A stretch of 22,200 nucleotides of DNA from JAWXBM01 sp034440115 (GTDB lineage: Bacteria; Pseudomonadota; Gammaproteobacteria; Xanthomonadales; SZUA-36). The stretch covers positions 1-22,200 of the forward strand of contig JAWXBM010000165.1 of the NCBI GenBank assembly GCA_034440115.1, written 5' to 3'. The notes below the pieces were generated by a model. The model had not been told where the DNA came from. It saw only the letters and a list, made by a program, of their open reading frames with translations, and ran no database searches. The translations under genes were made by a program, and so were the position numbers. This document shows positions 1-11,300 of this stretch, piece after piece; position 1 is the stretch's first letter; every line of letters starts with the position of its first letter.

Positions 1-1
1 C

Positions 2-157
2 GGTACGTTCGAAGTGAAAGTATTGCAAGGCAAAGACTGCACGATCACCAACACAGTATTCTACGAGGGTATCCCAACGCTGAGCCAGTACGGCATGGCG
101 CTGATGGCCCTGTTGATGCTGGGCGTAGGCTTTGTAAGCTTCCGCCGCTTCAGCTGA
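2..157 (+). CDS. C-terminal end of an IPTL-CTERM surface protein (5' truncated)
   Basis: This open frame enters from the left edge and ends at a TGA at 155-157, so only the last 51 residues are visible. The tail begins with the signature IPTLSQYGM, continues as a hydrophobic helix (ALMALLMLGVGFV), and ends in a short basic cluster (FRRFS). This is the three-part layout of the IPTL-CTERM sorting signal, analogous to PEP-CTERM and LPXTG tails, which marks exported proteins for processing at the envelope. The residues before it (CTITNTVFYEG) look like the end of a beta-rich extracellular domain. The processing enzyme is not in this window. The function of the rest of the protein cannot be told from here. 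A strong terminator follows about 85 bases downstream. Confidence 0.88.
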   Translation, partial: GTFEVKVLQGKDCTITNTVFYEGIPTLSQYGMALMALLMLGVGFVSFRRFS

Positions 158-165
158 TAGGCCTT

Positions 166-228
166 GTAGGAGCGAGCCATGCTCGCGACCAGTACGTAAG
201 TGTCGGCAGCATGGCTGCCGCCTCTTAC
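166..228. repeat. REPIN-like pair of inverted REP hairpins
   Basis: Two palindromic elements face each other. The left one starts with GTAG at 166 and has the stem GCGAGC (172-177), CAT, GCTCGC (181-186). The right one, read on the minus strand from 228, starts GTAAGAGG and has the stem CGGCAGC/GCTGCCG (204-210 and 214-220). Both share the core AGCCATGCT and a GAC after the stem. The left element closely matches the GTAG-headed REP consensus of Pseudomonas and relatives. Two such elements in inverted order form a REPIN, a non-autonomous element thought to be mobilised by a RAYT transposase encoded elsewhere. It sits just downstream of a stop codon, a usual REP location. Confidence 0.72.
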
Positions 229-241
229 ATAAAGAAACAAA

Positions 242-275
242 CCCCGCAGTAGGCAACAACTACTGCGGGGTTTTT
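242..275 (+). terminator. Rho-independent terminator
   Basis: A perfect 11-bp stem (242-252 pairing with 260-270) with a 7-nt loop is followed immediately by five T's and then CTTT. It would end the transcript of the IPTL-CTERM gene upstream. Confidence 0.92.
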
Positions 276-289
276 CTTTGTCGATTTAT

Positions 290-356
290 CCGTATGCCTA
301 CGGCTGTACTATTCTGTACTATTACAGCCCAACCGGACTCAATGGCGTTGTAATAG
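290..356. repeat. Cluster of overlapping palindromes and a 10-bp tandem repeat
   Basis: The stretch between the terminator and the 3' end of the NTF2-like gene holds several overlapping repeats. There is CCGTA/TACGG (290-294 and 299-303). GGCTGTA/TACAGCC lies at 302-308 and 323-329. An 8-bp pair CTATTACA/TGTAATAG lies at 319-326 and 349-356. CTGTACTATT is repeated directly at 304-313 and 314-323. The second and third pairs are mutually exclusive. There is no T-run on either strand, so it is not a clear terminator. Its role is unknown. Confidence 0.4.
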
Positions 357-371
357 CTACGGTGCCTTTCT

Positions 372-845
372 TTATTCAGCAGGTTGTGAAGCATAGTGCA
401 GGTGCGCTATCCGCCATTCCCCATCCCTTTTGAACCAGGTATCGCTCTCCTGTGAGTTGTCACGGGTTCTATTGCCATCAGGCACGCGTGTGACGACCTC
501 TAAGCGGTAGCTGGCCACTGCAGCATCTCCGCCGGGCCCAACAGACACGCGCAAATCAGACAGGATGTTCTTCTCAATGCCACCACCTTGTTCGATCATC
601 TGTTGCCAATCTTTTTGGTAGTCTGCTATCGCCACAAAATCTGTGTTGAACCACATCGTGGCGCCTTCTTCATAGAAGGAAAAGTAAGCGTCCAGATCAT
701 TTACTTCGTAGGCGTGGTTGAAAGCCATTACTTGTTCCGTCACTTCCTGTTCAATGGCTGCAAGAGTGCTGTTATCTGCAGCCACGCTGGCCGACATGTG
801 TGCAACCAACGCCGATGCGCATAATAGGGGTTTGATGATACTCAT
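372..845 (-). CDS. Secreted NTF2-like (SnoaL/DUF4440-type) protein
   Basis: The product is 157 residues from the ATG at 845-843. I chose this start, not the longer frame reaching to 965, because AGGAG lies about 9 bases upstream and translation then begins with a clean signal peptide. That peptide has a basic start, then a hydrophobic stretch (LLCASALVA), then an SVA-A cleavage site near residue 22. The mature part of about 135 residues has the NTF2-like cone pattern: an opening helix (IEQEVTEQVMAFNHAYEVND), a YFSFY-EEGATMWFN segment, and the closing strands TWFKRDGEWRIAHLHYAS typical of SnoaL/DUF4440 proteins. Members serve as small ketosteroid-isomerase-like enzymes or ligand-binding modules, and most are uncharacterised. 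The signal peptide places this one in the periplasm or outside the cell. Its substrate is unknown. It appears monocistronic. Confidence 0.75.
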   Translation of the reverse strand: MSIIKPLLCASALVAHMSASVAADNSTLAAIEQEVTEQVMAFNHAYEVNDLDAYFSFYEEGATMWFNTDFVAIADYQKDWQQMIEQGGGIEKNILSDLRVSVGPGGDAAVASYRLEVVTRVPDGNRTRDNSQESDTWFKRDGEWRIAHLHYASQPAE

Positions 846-1184
846 GGGTAAGGCTCCTGTACTCATAGATGGGAAACAGAAAGGAACATGTGATTGTTCG
901 TTCCGCTTACATGATAGCTGCTTGGGTCTCTCTGCATCCGAAGTCGGCGCGCTAGACGTACGCAAGATGCTATCAATGGTCTATCACACTTGGTTCTTTA
1001 ACCGGTGGGTTGCGGTGCTTTCCAATAAATCTGTGGTGGTAGATTTTTGGTGTACCGCCCCAGCCTGAGCGCACAACCAGATCGCTGACCACGCGAGCAG
1101 AATGACGTGCTTCAAAGGACCATTTCCTCAAGCTTAGTTCAGCTATCATGCAATCAAATTTAACAAAAGGATTGAATAATCCAG
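846..1184. other. Intergenic gap between divergent genes, no convincing gene
   Basis: These 339 bases separate the minus-strand NTF2-like gene from the plus-strand phosphotransferase gene, so they should hold both promoters. I see only weak -10-like hexamers (for example TATCAT at 1143-1148) and no convincing paired -35. A short minus-strand frame (973-1227) crosses the region. It overlaps the start of the phosphotransferase gene and lacks a clear ribosome-binding site, so I do not call it. Confidence 0.5.
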
Positions 1185-2165
1185 ATGCATCAACCAGCCG
1201 AAATTGAGCGTGAAACGCAAGCTGCAATAGTTTTGTCGCTGGCTGAAAATTACCAGCTGCAAGCTACTCTCACCCGCTTGCCCGGCGAAAATATGAATTA
1301 TCTTGCGTGTATTTCAAGTCATAGAAAATACGTAGTAAAAATAGCCGCCGATGATCAGTCTGAGTCCTTTGTTGAGATGGAATATCTGGCATTGAAACAC
1401 GCCAGGAAACGGTTACCGGGTATAAGAATTCCCTCGATAATAGAAAATAGATTCGGGAATGCCGAAACATTTCTCAGTACATCAGATAATTCTCTTAAAC
1501 GATTGAGATTAATTGAATATTTGGATGGGGTCAGTTTAGAAGGTATAGATATATCAGATAATATTAGAAGAAATGTGGGCATTTCTTTGGCCCGCTTCGA
1601 TCAGGCTATGAAAGAGTTTGACCATCCGGCTGCCCATCGAAATCATCGCTGGGATTTGACCCAGGCGAGACAGCATGAACGGGCTATGGAACTGGTCAAT
1701 GATACGCAGAATGCACAACTGCTGGGCTGGGCTTTTGCTTGTTATAAGAAAATTAATACTGGCAAATTAAAACAGGTAAAGTGGCAATTTATACATGGCG
1801 ATGCCAATCCGGAAAACATCCTGATGCAAGATGATCAGGTAATTGGTCTGTTGGATTTTGGCGACAGTTGCCACAACCCACGTATTTGCGAACTAGCCAT
1901 CTGTTTACCTTATCTGATGATGGATCAGCCTGACCCACTCGCCGCCGCTAAGCCAGTGATTGAAGGTTATGAATCGATAAGCCCCCTAACTGAACTGGAG
2001 CTGGAGTTGCTTTGGCCGCTGGTTCTGGGGCGGATCGCTACCACCATCAGTGTTGCGACTAAACGCCGCCAGCTCGATTCCAATCACCCCAATTGGTTTG
2101 TCAGCGAAGCTCGTGCCTGGCAGTTATTGGGGCAGTTGCGGGACCTGCCAGATTTCCCTTTGTAG
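1185..2165 (+). CDS. APH-fold phosphotransferase, hydroxylysine-kinase (AGPHD1)-like
   Basis: The product is 326 residues, a normal length for the aminoglycoside phosphotransferase (APH)/choline kinase fold. The kinase landmarks are in order: K52 in YVVKIA (ATP lysine), E66 in FVEMEYLAL (helix C glutamate), the catalytic loop HGDANPENIL at 204-213, and the metal-binding LLDFGD at 222-227. The segment FDHPAAHRNHRWDL (145-158) resembles the region before the catalytic loop in AGPHD1-type kinases. Those phosphorylate hydroxylysine, or occur fused to class III aminotransferases in bacteria. Here the kinase stands alone with no aminotransferase beside it, so the substrate, probably a small hydroxylated amine or amino acid, is inferred only. 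An A/G-rich stretch (AAAAGGA, 1165-1171) is a distant ribosome site. A hairpin terminator follows the stop. A true antibiotic-resistance role seems unlikely but cannot be excluded. Confidence 0.82.
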   Translation: MHQPAEIERETQAAIVLSLAENYQLQATLTRLPGENMNYLACISSHRKYVVKIAADDQSESFVEMEYLALKHARKRLPGIRIPSIIENRFGNAETFLSTSDNSLKRLRLIEYLDGVSLEGIDISDNIRRNVGISLARFDQAMKEFDHPAAHRNHRWDLTQARQHERAMELVNDTQNAQLLGWAFACYKKINTGKLKQVKWQFIHGDANPENILMQDDQVIGLLDFGDSCHNPRICELAICLPYLMMDQPDPLAAAKPVIEGYESISPLTELELELLWPLVLGRIATTISVATKRRQLDSNHPNWFVSEARAWQLLGQLRDLPDFPL

Positions 2166-2179
2166 TTCTGTTACCTCAA

Positions 2180-2211
2180 AGCGTGTAGGAAAACTTCGCT
2201 ACTACGCTTTT
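2180..2211 (+). terminator. Rho-independent terminator after the phosphotransferase gene
   Basis: AGCGTGTAG (2180-2188) pairs with CTACTACGCT (2199-2208) with one bulged T, extended inward by GAA/TTC. TTTT follows at 2208-2211. It sits 15 bases after the stop codon and separates this gene from the RHS gene. Confidence 0.65.
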
Positions 2212-2320
2212 CGCGCCAATTTGCCATTGACGCGAGTCCCCCCAGACATGCTCTGATGCAAACCTGATCTGATTACAGGAATGAACATCCAGCCACAGAG
2301 CTAGGGTGAAGGGGGAAGTC

Positions 2321-5300
2321 ATGTCTTTAAAAAATGGGTTTTCGGGCACACCAGCAATTCTCGAAAGGTTTTTCCGTTCTTCAAGAAATTGCCGAAATGG
2401 GAAACTGTACTTTTTTTCAGTGATCATGCTGCTGCTGTCGCCTGTTGATACATGGGGCGCTATCGCCAAGCCGGAGTGGACCAATAAACTTCAGCTGGAA
2501 AGTTCCAATGGAGATGCGAATCTTGGCTGGACTACCGGTAAAGGAACGACACCGGATATTTTTCGGCTTACAGAAAAGGTAAACGGTGAAACCCGGCTCT
2601 CTTACGTAACGGGCGATCAGTTGAACTTGCATCGTTCTACCCCGGGTCTTTACCGCTTTTCTCTCGAAGGCTGTCTGCGCAGTCAAAGCGAGCTTCCGGT
2701 TTGCGGCTCGAAATCCAGAGAACTGAGCCTCACCGTAACTGAGGCCATTTACCAACCCTATATTCAGGCGCGACCGGCCAAGTTGATCGAGGCTACAGCA
2801 AGTAACATGGCCGTTGGTGGCCCGTCCCAGCTGCGCCCAGGCAAGTGGTTCAACCCCAACAAATCCGGTATTGGATGGAGCATGTATTGGTCCAATCGCC
2901 TGGCCTTATCACAGAACCCCACTAACGTTTATGACCTGCAGGTGATCTGGTACACCTATGAAGCAAAAAAAGTAATCGCTTATTGCGATGGTCCCAACGA
3001 TACCTGCCCGCCTTTGGTAAAGGAATACCACGATTATCGGCCAGTGGTAGCCAGCATGAACCTGGTGAAGCACTCGAGTAACAACAGCTATGTCGGTTCC
3101 ATCACGATTCGGCGGAATGGCACAGATCGAAACGTCGGTAGTGCCACTTTGAATTTTGGCGCAACCAATACTGAGGCAAGCATACAGTGGTCTGCTGACT
3201 TCAAGAAACAGAACCTTTCCGGTGCAGACAACATCCTGTTGTTGGCAGGTGGTGATGGAAGTACGACGAATGACGCTTCTGGCTTTGCAGGACTTTGGGG
3301 CAACTCCAACAGCAGTTCATTTATTTCGGCTGATATTGGTTCGATCAGCCAGACACTGGAAGCCGTGTTCTACGACGATAATGGCGACCCCACCTGGGTC
3401 ATGGCCCACAAATACGTGCCCAATGTACCGCCGGTATCAGATACCACAGACCTGTGTTTTTACTACACCCCAGGTGGCTATGCGCCCAATCAGGATCAGC
3501 CAGGCCTGTTGAGTCCACTCCACACCAGCTGTGATCCCGATAATGCAACCAGCCTAAACAGAAATGGGCTTCGCTATTTCAGTGCAGCGGAAACCGGGCG
3601 CTTCTGGATCAATTTCAGCCTGCCACCAGGGCAGATGCACGATAACTCAGTAGCCGGCGGCAGCCTTCGGCTGGGCAGTTCAACGACGCCCGCCATACTG
3701 ACCAAAGCGGCCAATCTCCATCGTATTTGGCACAGCGGTAGCGATGCCTGCCAGATCAACAGCACCACGCCCAGTTGCGCAGTCTCGCTTACCTGGTTTA
3801 CGGATAGTGACTTCCCAAATGCTTCAGTCTGGGCATACAACCAAACCACTGGTCAGCGTAACCTGATCGAGGTTTCAACAGCGGCGGCAATGGAAAACCG
3901 TCAGGCGAATCTGGCAGCTGCCGGCACCTATGTATTCGAGCTCTATCAAGGCAACAATACGGCCTCAACCCTGTTGGCAACTTCAAGTGCATTTACCGTC
4001 AGCCAGGCAAGCAACGCGCCGTTGCAGCCAACCGGGTTGATGGCGAGTTGGACCAATGAGGCGATTCGCGCTTACCAGTTGAATTGGGATCATGCCAATA
4101 CGGGCAGCGTGAGTTATTACCAGTTGCTTGAAACAACACCTTCGGGCAGCAGTTCGGCTTACACCGTATCGCCGGGAAGCACCAGGACAAAGTCTTTTGC
4201 CAGGTCTTCAGGGCCCTGGGGAAATTACACTTATCGTGTCAAAGCCTGTAACAGCAGCAATCAGTGCAGCGCGGATACAGCAGCGATGCAATGGCTGGTC
4301 ACCGACCCCAATACGCCACCCGCTGGCACCCCGATACAGCCGTGGAAGACCAACCAGTACGGAAACCTGTCATCTAACCTGGGGTACCAGTATGCCCTTG
4401 GCTACCACTTTGTGCCTTCGGTCAATGGGCAGATTACCCAGTTGGGTGGCTACTTCAATGGCACCAAGCAGGTTAAGCTGTTTCACCGCTCCAGTGGTGC
4501 GCTTCTGGCCAGCGCCAGCGTCAGCAGTTCCAACGGCTGGAACTTTGTGAACATAACAGCCGTGAGCATTACGGCAGGTGAGCAATACACCGTGGCCGGC
4601 TACCTGGCAGGTAGTGGAGCCACGGCAAGGTCCGCTGTCAGTTTTCCGAAAACCTATGGTGACATCACGATACTTGCTTCGACCTACGCATCAACTTCCA
4701 GCAATCCCAATGCCATACCCAATCAGGATGAGTCGGTGAGCTCAATGTACGGGCAAGTGGATATCGGGTTTGTAGCAGGGGTCACAACGCCTCAGCAGGC
4801 GCCGACGATTTCCACCATTCCGGCACAGCAACATGTGGCAGGCAGCACGGTCAGCTTGCAGGTTAGCGCCAGCGACCCGGATGGCAACGTGGTTGCATTT
4901 GCAGCCAGCGGTTTACCGGCGGGTCTTGTTGTCAACAACGCCGGGCTGATCAGCGGAACGGTCGCAAGTGATGCTGCCACAGCCAGCCCTTACGCTGTGA
5001 CAATTACAGTGACCGATAATGATGGTTTAACTGCTCAGACCAATTTTGATTGGATTATTACCGCTTCAAACCCAAGCGGCACTGCTTTGGTATTCAGTGA
5101 TTCATTTGAAGTGAGTGAATGGAACAATTTATGGACCGAAGACAGCCAGAATGATTGGTTCCGCTCATCACAACGTGCCAGCGATGGCAGCCGCTCGGCA
5201 GAAGTTGATGGCTCAGCCTTTGATGCCCAGCTTATTTCCATCCCGATTGATTTGCGAGGTTCCAGTTCCGCCAGAATCGAGTTCGACTGGTTGATTGAGA

Positions 5301-8300
5301 GCGGACTGGATAGCGGTGAGTACCTGGCTTTTGATGTATCAAGTAATGGCGGAACCAGCTGGATCGAAAAGAAGCGTCTGCGCGGAAATGTGGATCAGGA
5401 AAATGTTTGGCATCACGAAATAATTGAGTTGGTTGGTTTGAGCTCTTTGCGCTTGCGTTTTCGTGGCTCTATGTCGGCTTCCGATGAAGACGCCAACGTT
5501 GATAATGTCAGGGTTTCCATCACAGTAGCCACAGCGAATACCTTGCCAGTGGTTAGCCATCCGGGCAATCAGAGCGGCGTTACTGGCCAGGCTGTAGCAC
5601 CGCTGCAGGTCATCGTAACGGATGCTGATAACGATCCTGTTAGCTGTGTTCTCACCGGCCTGCCCAGTGGCCTGTCTGAAAGCTCGGAGTGCACCATCAG
5701 TGGCACCATCACCGCTACACCCAATAGCTATGCAGTCAGTGTCACAGCCAATGATGGCAAAGCAAATTCGGCTCCTGTTAATTTTAATTGGGTTGTTGCA
5801 GCCGCCTCTGTCGCGGCCAATCCGGAAACACCCCCGGAACCTGCTGCTGCGCCATCCATGACACCCAGTGCCAGCTCTTCACAAGTAGGCGCGACGACAG
5901 GAAGTTTCCGTGTTACTGAAGCCGGACAGGCGTCATACAGCATTCCCCTGATGGCGGCAGCGGGCTCCGGAGGAATGAGCCCGCAAATGAGCCTGGACTA
6001 CTCCAGCGGTGGTGGCAACGGGCCTGTGGGAGTGGGCTGGTCCATTGGTGGTCAATCCATGATCAGTCGTTGCGCGCAGACCCTGGAGCAGGACGGATCC
6101 GGTGCGATACGTGGCATTACCTTGACCATCAACGATCGCTTCTGCCTCGACGGGCAACGCCTGATGCTGGTTGCAGGAAGTTATGGTGCGCCGGGAAGTG
6201 AATATCGCGGCGAAATCGATACCATTGCCAAGGTGGTTGCCAATGGTTCGGCGGGAGCAGGGCCCGCGAGCTTCACCGTCTGGCGTAAGGATGGCACGGT
6301 CACGGAATACGGTAACAGCACAGATTCCCGTATCGAGGCAAGGGCCGCCGATAACCAGACGGTGCTGGTTTGGGCGATGAACAAGACCGCAGATTCTGCG
6401 GGAAATTACATCACTTACCACTACCAGGAAGCAGGCAGCAAGCAAGGCGACCCGGTCGAATTCGTATTACAGAAAGTTGCTTATACCGGCAATAGCAGAG
6501 CAGGGACAGCACCTTTTACAGAACTGGGTTTCATCTACGACTCAGTACGTTCGGATGTGCAGACTTCCTACCTGGCTGGAGCGGGGTTGGTACAAACCCT
6601 GCGCCTGGTTCGGGTGGATTCCCGGTCTAGAGTCGATGCAGGCGGTGCATTACAGTCTTTGCGTTCCTATATTCTGAGCTACAGCAACGATACGCACGGT
6701 CGCTCACTTCTGACTTCGGTGAAGGAATGTCGCGACAGCACTCAGGCTTATTGCTTCCCCGCTACGTTGTTTGATTGGCAACTGCGTGACGATGCCATCA
6801 ATGCGTCTACATCCGGTAGCCTGAGCTTACCGAGCGTGTTGTATGGGCTGACCCTGGGCGACGTTAATGGAGATGCCAGACCGGATTTGTTGTACACGCA
6901 AAAATCCGGTTCTCAATTCCAGATGAAAACCGCGCTTGCTCTGGCATCGGGTGGCTTCAACGTCTCCTCGGTTGTCAGTACTTTGCCCACAGATGGTAAT
7001 GATGAGCCAGTAAATCTCACCACCATAGACTTGAATGCCGATGGCTTTCAGGATGTGATTTATGCCTTTGATTCAGGCTCTGGCCCAAAATGGTACGCTC
7101 GAATATCAGGAGGAAATAGCAGCACTTTCAGCGTGTTATCAGCAGCCTCGTCGGCCACGCTTTCTTTACTCAAGGTGATGGATTTTGATGGGGATGGCTT
7201 GCCCGATTTGCTCTATGGCTATAAGCCGGGCCAGGGCCCTGGGCAGCAACTGGTTTGGCAGCGTAATACCTTTACGCCGGGTGGGGTTGCAGGGTTTGCG
7301 CCAGCGCAAGCTATTACTGTTGAGCTTGCTGATCTTTATCCCGACAACGTTCCAGACAACAATCCGTTCATCAAGGATCGTTGGTTCATCAACGATGAGC
7401 ATCCCAGCTTTGCAACTGAGGCCAATCCGGTGCGGAGCGAAGTATTTGATTACAACGGCGATGGTGCGGTCGATCTGCTGGTCAAAGTATCACGGCAATA
7501 TTGCCAGACGGGCTGCGGATTTGAGTTTAACAGTGCAGAGCACTCCGCATCGTCGGAAAGCTTTCTGCGGCTGGAAAATCTGGTGACAGAATCATTTTCC
7601 CCGGCCGAATCAGGACAGGCAACTTCCTTGATTGAATATCCAAATACACATACTGCAATTGTGTCTTTTTGGGTTATATATGAAAGTAATGGCCAGGATG
7701 ACTTCAAACCGGCCATAGTCATTGCAAAAGACATTGGTTGCACACTGAATGAGGTCTGTGACAATTACGCAGATTTTCCACTGGTTCGCGACCCTCGACC
7801 GGCAGATATCAATGCGGATGGTTTGGCTGATCTGCTTTATCGCGATTTGGTTGGAACCTGGCGATTCCGTCTCAACTCCGGAAGCGGACTCACAGGCGAA
7901 TTGCCGATCAATGGTCAACTGACCGACGGTCTGCATTACGCCGCGCAATTGCATGATGTAAACGGTGATGGTTTACCCGATCTTATCTACCCCAGTGCAG
8001 CTGAGACTGCCAGCGCCAAGTGGGCTGTTCACTACAATCAATCGGGTTTGAGCTTCGGTGCCGCTCAACTCACCGCAGCACCGGCGGGTAATAGCCTGGA
8101 CAGGGATTCTGGTGTGTTTGTTGACTTCAATGGCGATAACAAACTGGATCACTTGTTCGTTAATCGTAATTCCTTGAGCCAGGTTCAGAACACCGAATTA
8201 CGCCTGGGGGGTAACAAGCTGGCAACAGGCTCGACGGTTGCGGTGCCAGCCAGCGTGCTGGTCGGTATCACTGATGGGTTTGCCTCGAATACAACACTGA

Positions 8301-11300
8301 CTTACCGTCCATTGACTGATACCACCGTCTACAGCCGCATGCAGGATGCAGCCAACGCCAACTGGGGCAGGGGATTTGCAGTATACGATCTTGTTGCACC
8401 CGTTTTTGTGGTCAGCCAGGTCGAAAGCTCAGCTCCAACCTATTCAAGCACCAGTGCCCAAAGCCGCATGGAATATCACTACGTTGGTGCCAAGTTGCAG
8501 GCCGGCGGTCGTGGCCTGCTGGGCTTTGCAGAAGTCATTTCCTACGATCCGCAACAAGGGCTCCGAACCAACAGTCGCTATCGGCAGGATTTTCCCTATA
8601 TTGGAATGCCTGCAGATACGACAATGGCCAGGGTGAGCAGCAGCCAGAAGTTTCATGCCATCAGTAATACCTCGTCAAAAGTGCCGTTGAGCTGGGGTGG
8701 TGTTGGCGCTACTACGCCCGCTGTTGTGTTGCCCAGCGGAACACGCCTGAGCTATTCAATCAACCAGTGGGCAAAGCATGAAACCGCTGCGGGAAAAGGT
8801 GCCTGGTTTCCCTACATTGCCAATAGCCTGGAGCGAGCCTATACATTGGTGGGTGGTTTCAATCGCAAAGTGTTGACAACCAATACGTTCAACAACAACT
8901 ACGGCAATCTGGACAGCATGGTGGTTAGAACTTATGCCGTGGACGGCTCTGCAGCGGCCGCCACTCAAACAACCAATAACGCCTACTCTGACAACATCAG
9001 TTCATGGCAGCTGGGTCGCTTGACCAGCAGTACCGCAACTCATGCACGCAGCGGAAAGAGTTCTATCACGCGTAATTCGTCATTTTTCTACGACGCTACG
9101 ACTGGCATCCTGAATCGCGAAACAATAGAAGCGGGTAGTTCCCAGTTTGAGGTCGTTACAAACTATGGGTTGGATAATTTTGGCAATCGGATTTCGTCGT
9201 CTGTAAAGGGATACGGCATGCCGGAAAGAACCAGCAGCCAGGTGTATGATAATCTTGGCCGCTATGTGATTGAGAGCCGAAACGCCCTCAGCCAGGTAGT
9301 CTCGAGTGTCACCCAGCGAGACGTTTTTGGCAATCAATTGCGGGTTGAAAATATAGATGGTGTTGTGTCTCTCGGTGGGGCTGACTATATGGGGCGCATG
9401 TTTGTCTCGTGGGTTGAAACAGGGGGCTGGCAAAAGACCACCATGGCTTCAGGTTCCGGAAGTTTCTGCCCTTCGAACAAGACGACTTTTCACGCAATGG
9501 TTGTTGGTGGTGGCCAACCCACGCAATACCGGTGTTCGGACAAGCTGGGCCGGGAAGTTCGTGCCGTTACCCAAGGCTTTGACGGAAGCCATATTTACGT
9601 GGATACCGACTATGACGAAAATGGCCGCGTGGCGCGCGTATCGGAGCCTTATTTCAGCAATGGCCCGGTGTTTTGGAACGAAATCGCCTACGACCCCTTG
9701 GGAAGGGTCAGTGCAGTTCTGGCGGCAGATGGCAATCACCTGACTTATGATTACGACGAAGCAGCCAGTGTCTGCAGCCAACCCGGCGCAGCAAGACAGG
9801 TGAAAACATCCAATGGCTTGGGTCAAAAGCAACTGGAAATTCGCAATGCGCTGAGTGAGACGACTGCAATCTATGATGCGTCTTGTGGGCTGGTGGCCTA
9901 TGACTACGACAGTGTCGGCAATTTGACCAGGCTGACAGGCGCTGATGGCGCGGTTACGCTAATGACCTATGACAAAGCGGGGCGTAAGATCAGTCTGGAC
10001 GATGACGACAAAGGCTATTGGCAATACGCCTATAACCCTTTGGGGGAGATGACCCGCCAGCAAGACAGCAAGCAGCAGGCGATAGATTTTGTATTTGACG
10101 TGCTGGGCCGTGTAACTACTCGCTCCGAACGCACCGGTGTCAGCAGCCTGAGCGACAACAGTTACACCACGGTTAACAGTGAAATAACCAGTTACATTAA
10201 CAGCGCGTCAGTTGCAGTAAGAGGTAAGGGTCTGATTTCATCGATTACCTATCGTGTAAGCACTAATGGTGTCGTCGTACACCAACAGAACATTGTCTAC
10301 GATGAATTCGGACGCACTAGCAGTATTTCTACCAACCAGGATGGGCTGACACTGTCTGATGAGACAAGCTACGACCAGTATGGCCGGGTTTTCCAGCAGT
10401 TTGATACCTCGGGTGATTTTCGGGGTGTCCGCTATCACTACAACCCTCGCGGCTACCCTGAAAAGTTGCAAGAAGCGCGCGAAGGCGCACAGGGGGTTTT
10501 CTACCAACAGGTACTGGGCCAGGACCAGCGTGGAAATGTCAGTGCAGCAATATTGGGCAACGGTGTTGAGGTCTATGCAAGCTATAACGCGGGCTCAGGC
10601 AGGTTGCAAACACTGGAAGCTTACGACAAGAACTCCATTGAAATTCAAAATGTGAGTTACAGCTTCGATGTGCTGGGCAATTTGCAATATCGACACGACA
10701 CTTCAAAAACCCAGAACCTGAAGGAATCGTTCGTCTACGACAGCCTGAACCGACTGGAACAGGTGCTGCTTTCGACCAATGGCGCGACTGCACAAACTAC
10801 ATTGGGTATCCAGTATGACAAATCAGGCAACATCACTCATAAATCAGACGTAGGCAACTACCTGTATGGACAAAACGGTGCTGGGGCGCATGCTGTCACC
10901 ACGGCCGGCAGCACTTCTTACAGCTACGATGCCAATGGCAATCAAATTTCAGCCAGCGATGGCCGCAATATCAGCTATACCGTATTTGATCAGGCCAGCA
11001 GAATTCAGAAGGGTGGGGAAACCACAGAGTTCTTCTACGGAATCGGCAATCAGCGCATCAAACGGGTGGACAACAACACTGTCGATACCAGCAAAACAAC
11101 CTGGTATTTCGGCAATGTCGAACGCATTCAATATGCCGGTGAAAACGCCTTTTTCAGGCGCACCATAGGTGGCATTGCCATCGTCGATTACTTCCCATCT
11201 ACCGATGCAAAAAGTATTTCGTACCTGGTCAAGGATCACCTGGGTTCCATCCACACGGTAACGGATCAAGCTGGCTTGGTAGCGAACTCAGTCGCAATGC

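Noticed and set aside
846..965. Longer 197-residue version of the NTF2-like protein starting at 965
   Set aside because: It would put 40 non-conserved residues before a typical signal peptide. The internal ATG at 845 has its own AGGAG.
973..1227. Minus-strand open frame of 84 codons in the gap before the phosphotransferase gene
   Set aside because: It overlaps the start of the phosphotransferase gene, has no clear ribosome-binding site and no recognised domain. Parts read like ordinary protein, so a database search could revive it as a gene remnant.
2306..2320. GTG start of the RHS gene at 2306
   Set aside because: ATG 2321 has a purine-rich AAGGGGGA just upstream, while the GTG lies within poorer context. 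The difference is only five residues.
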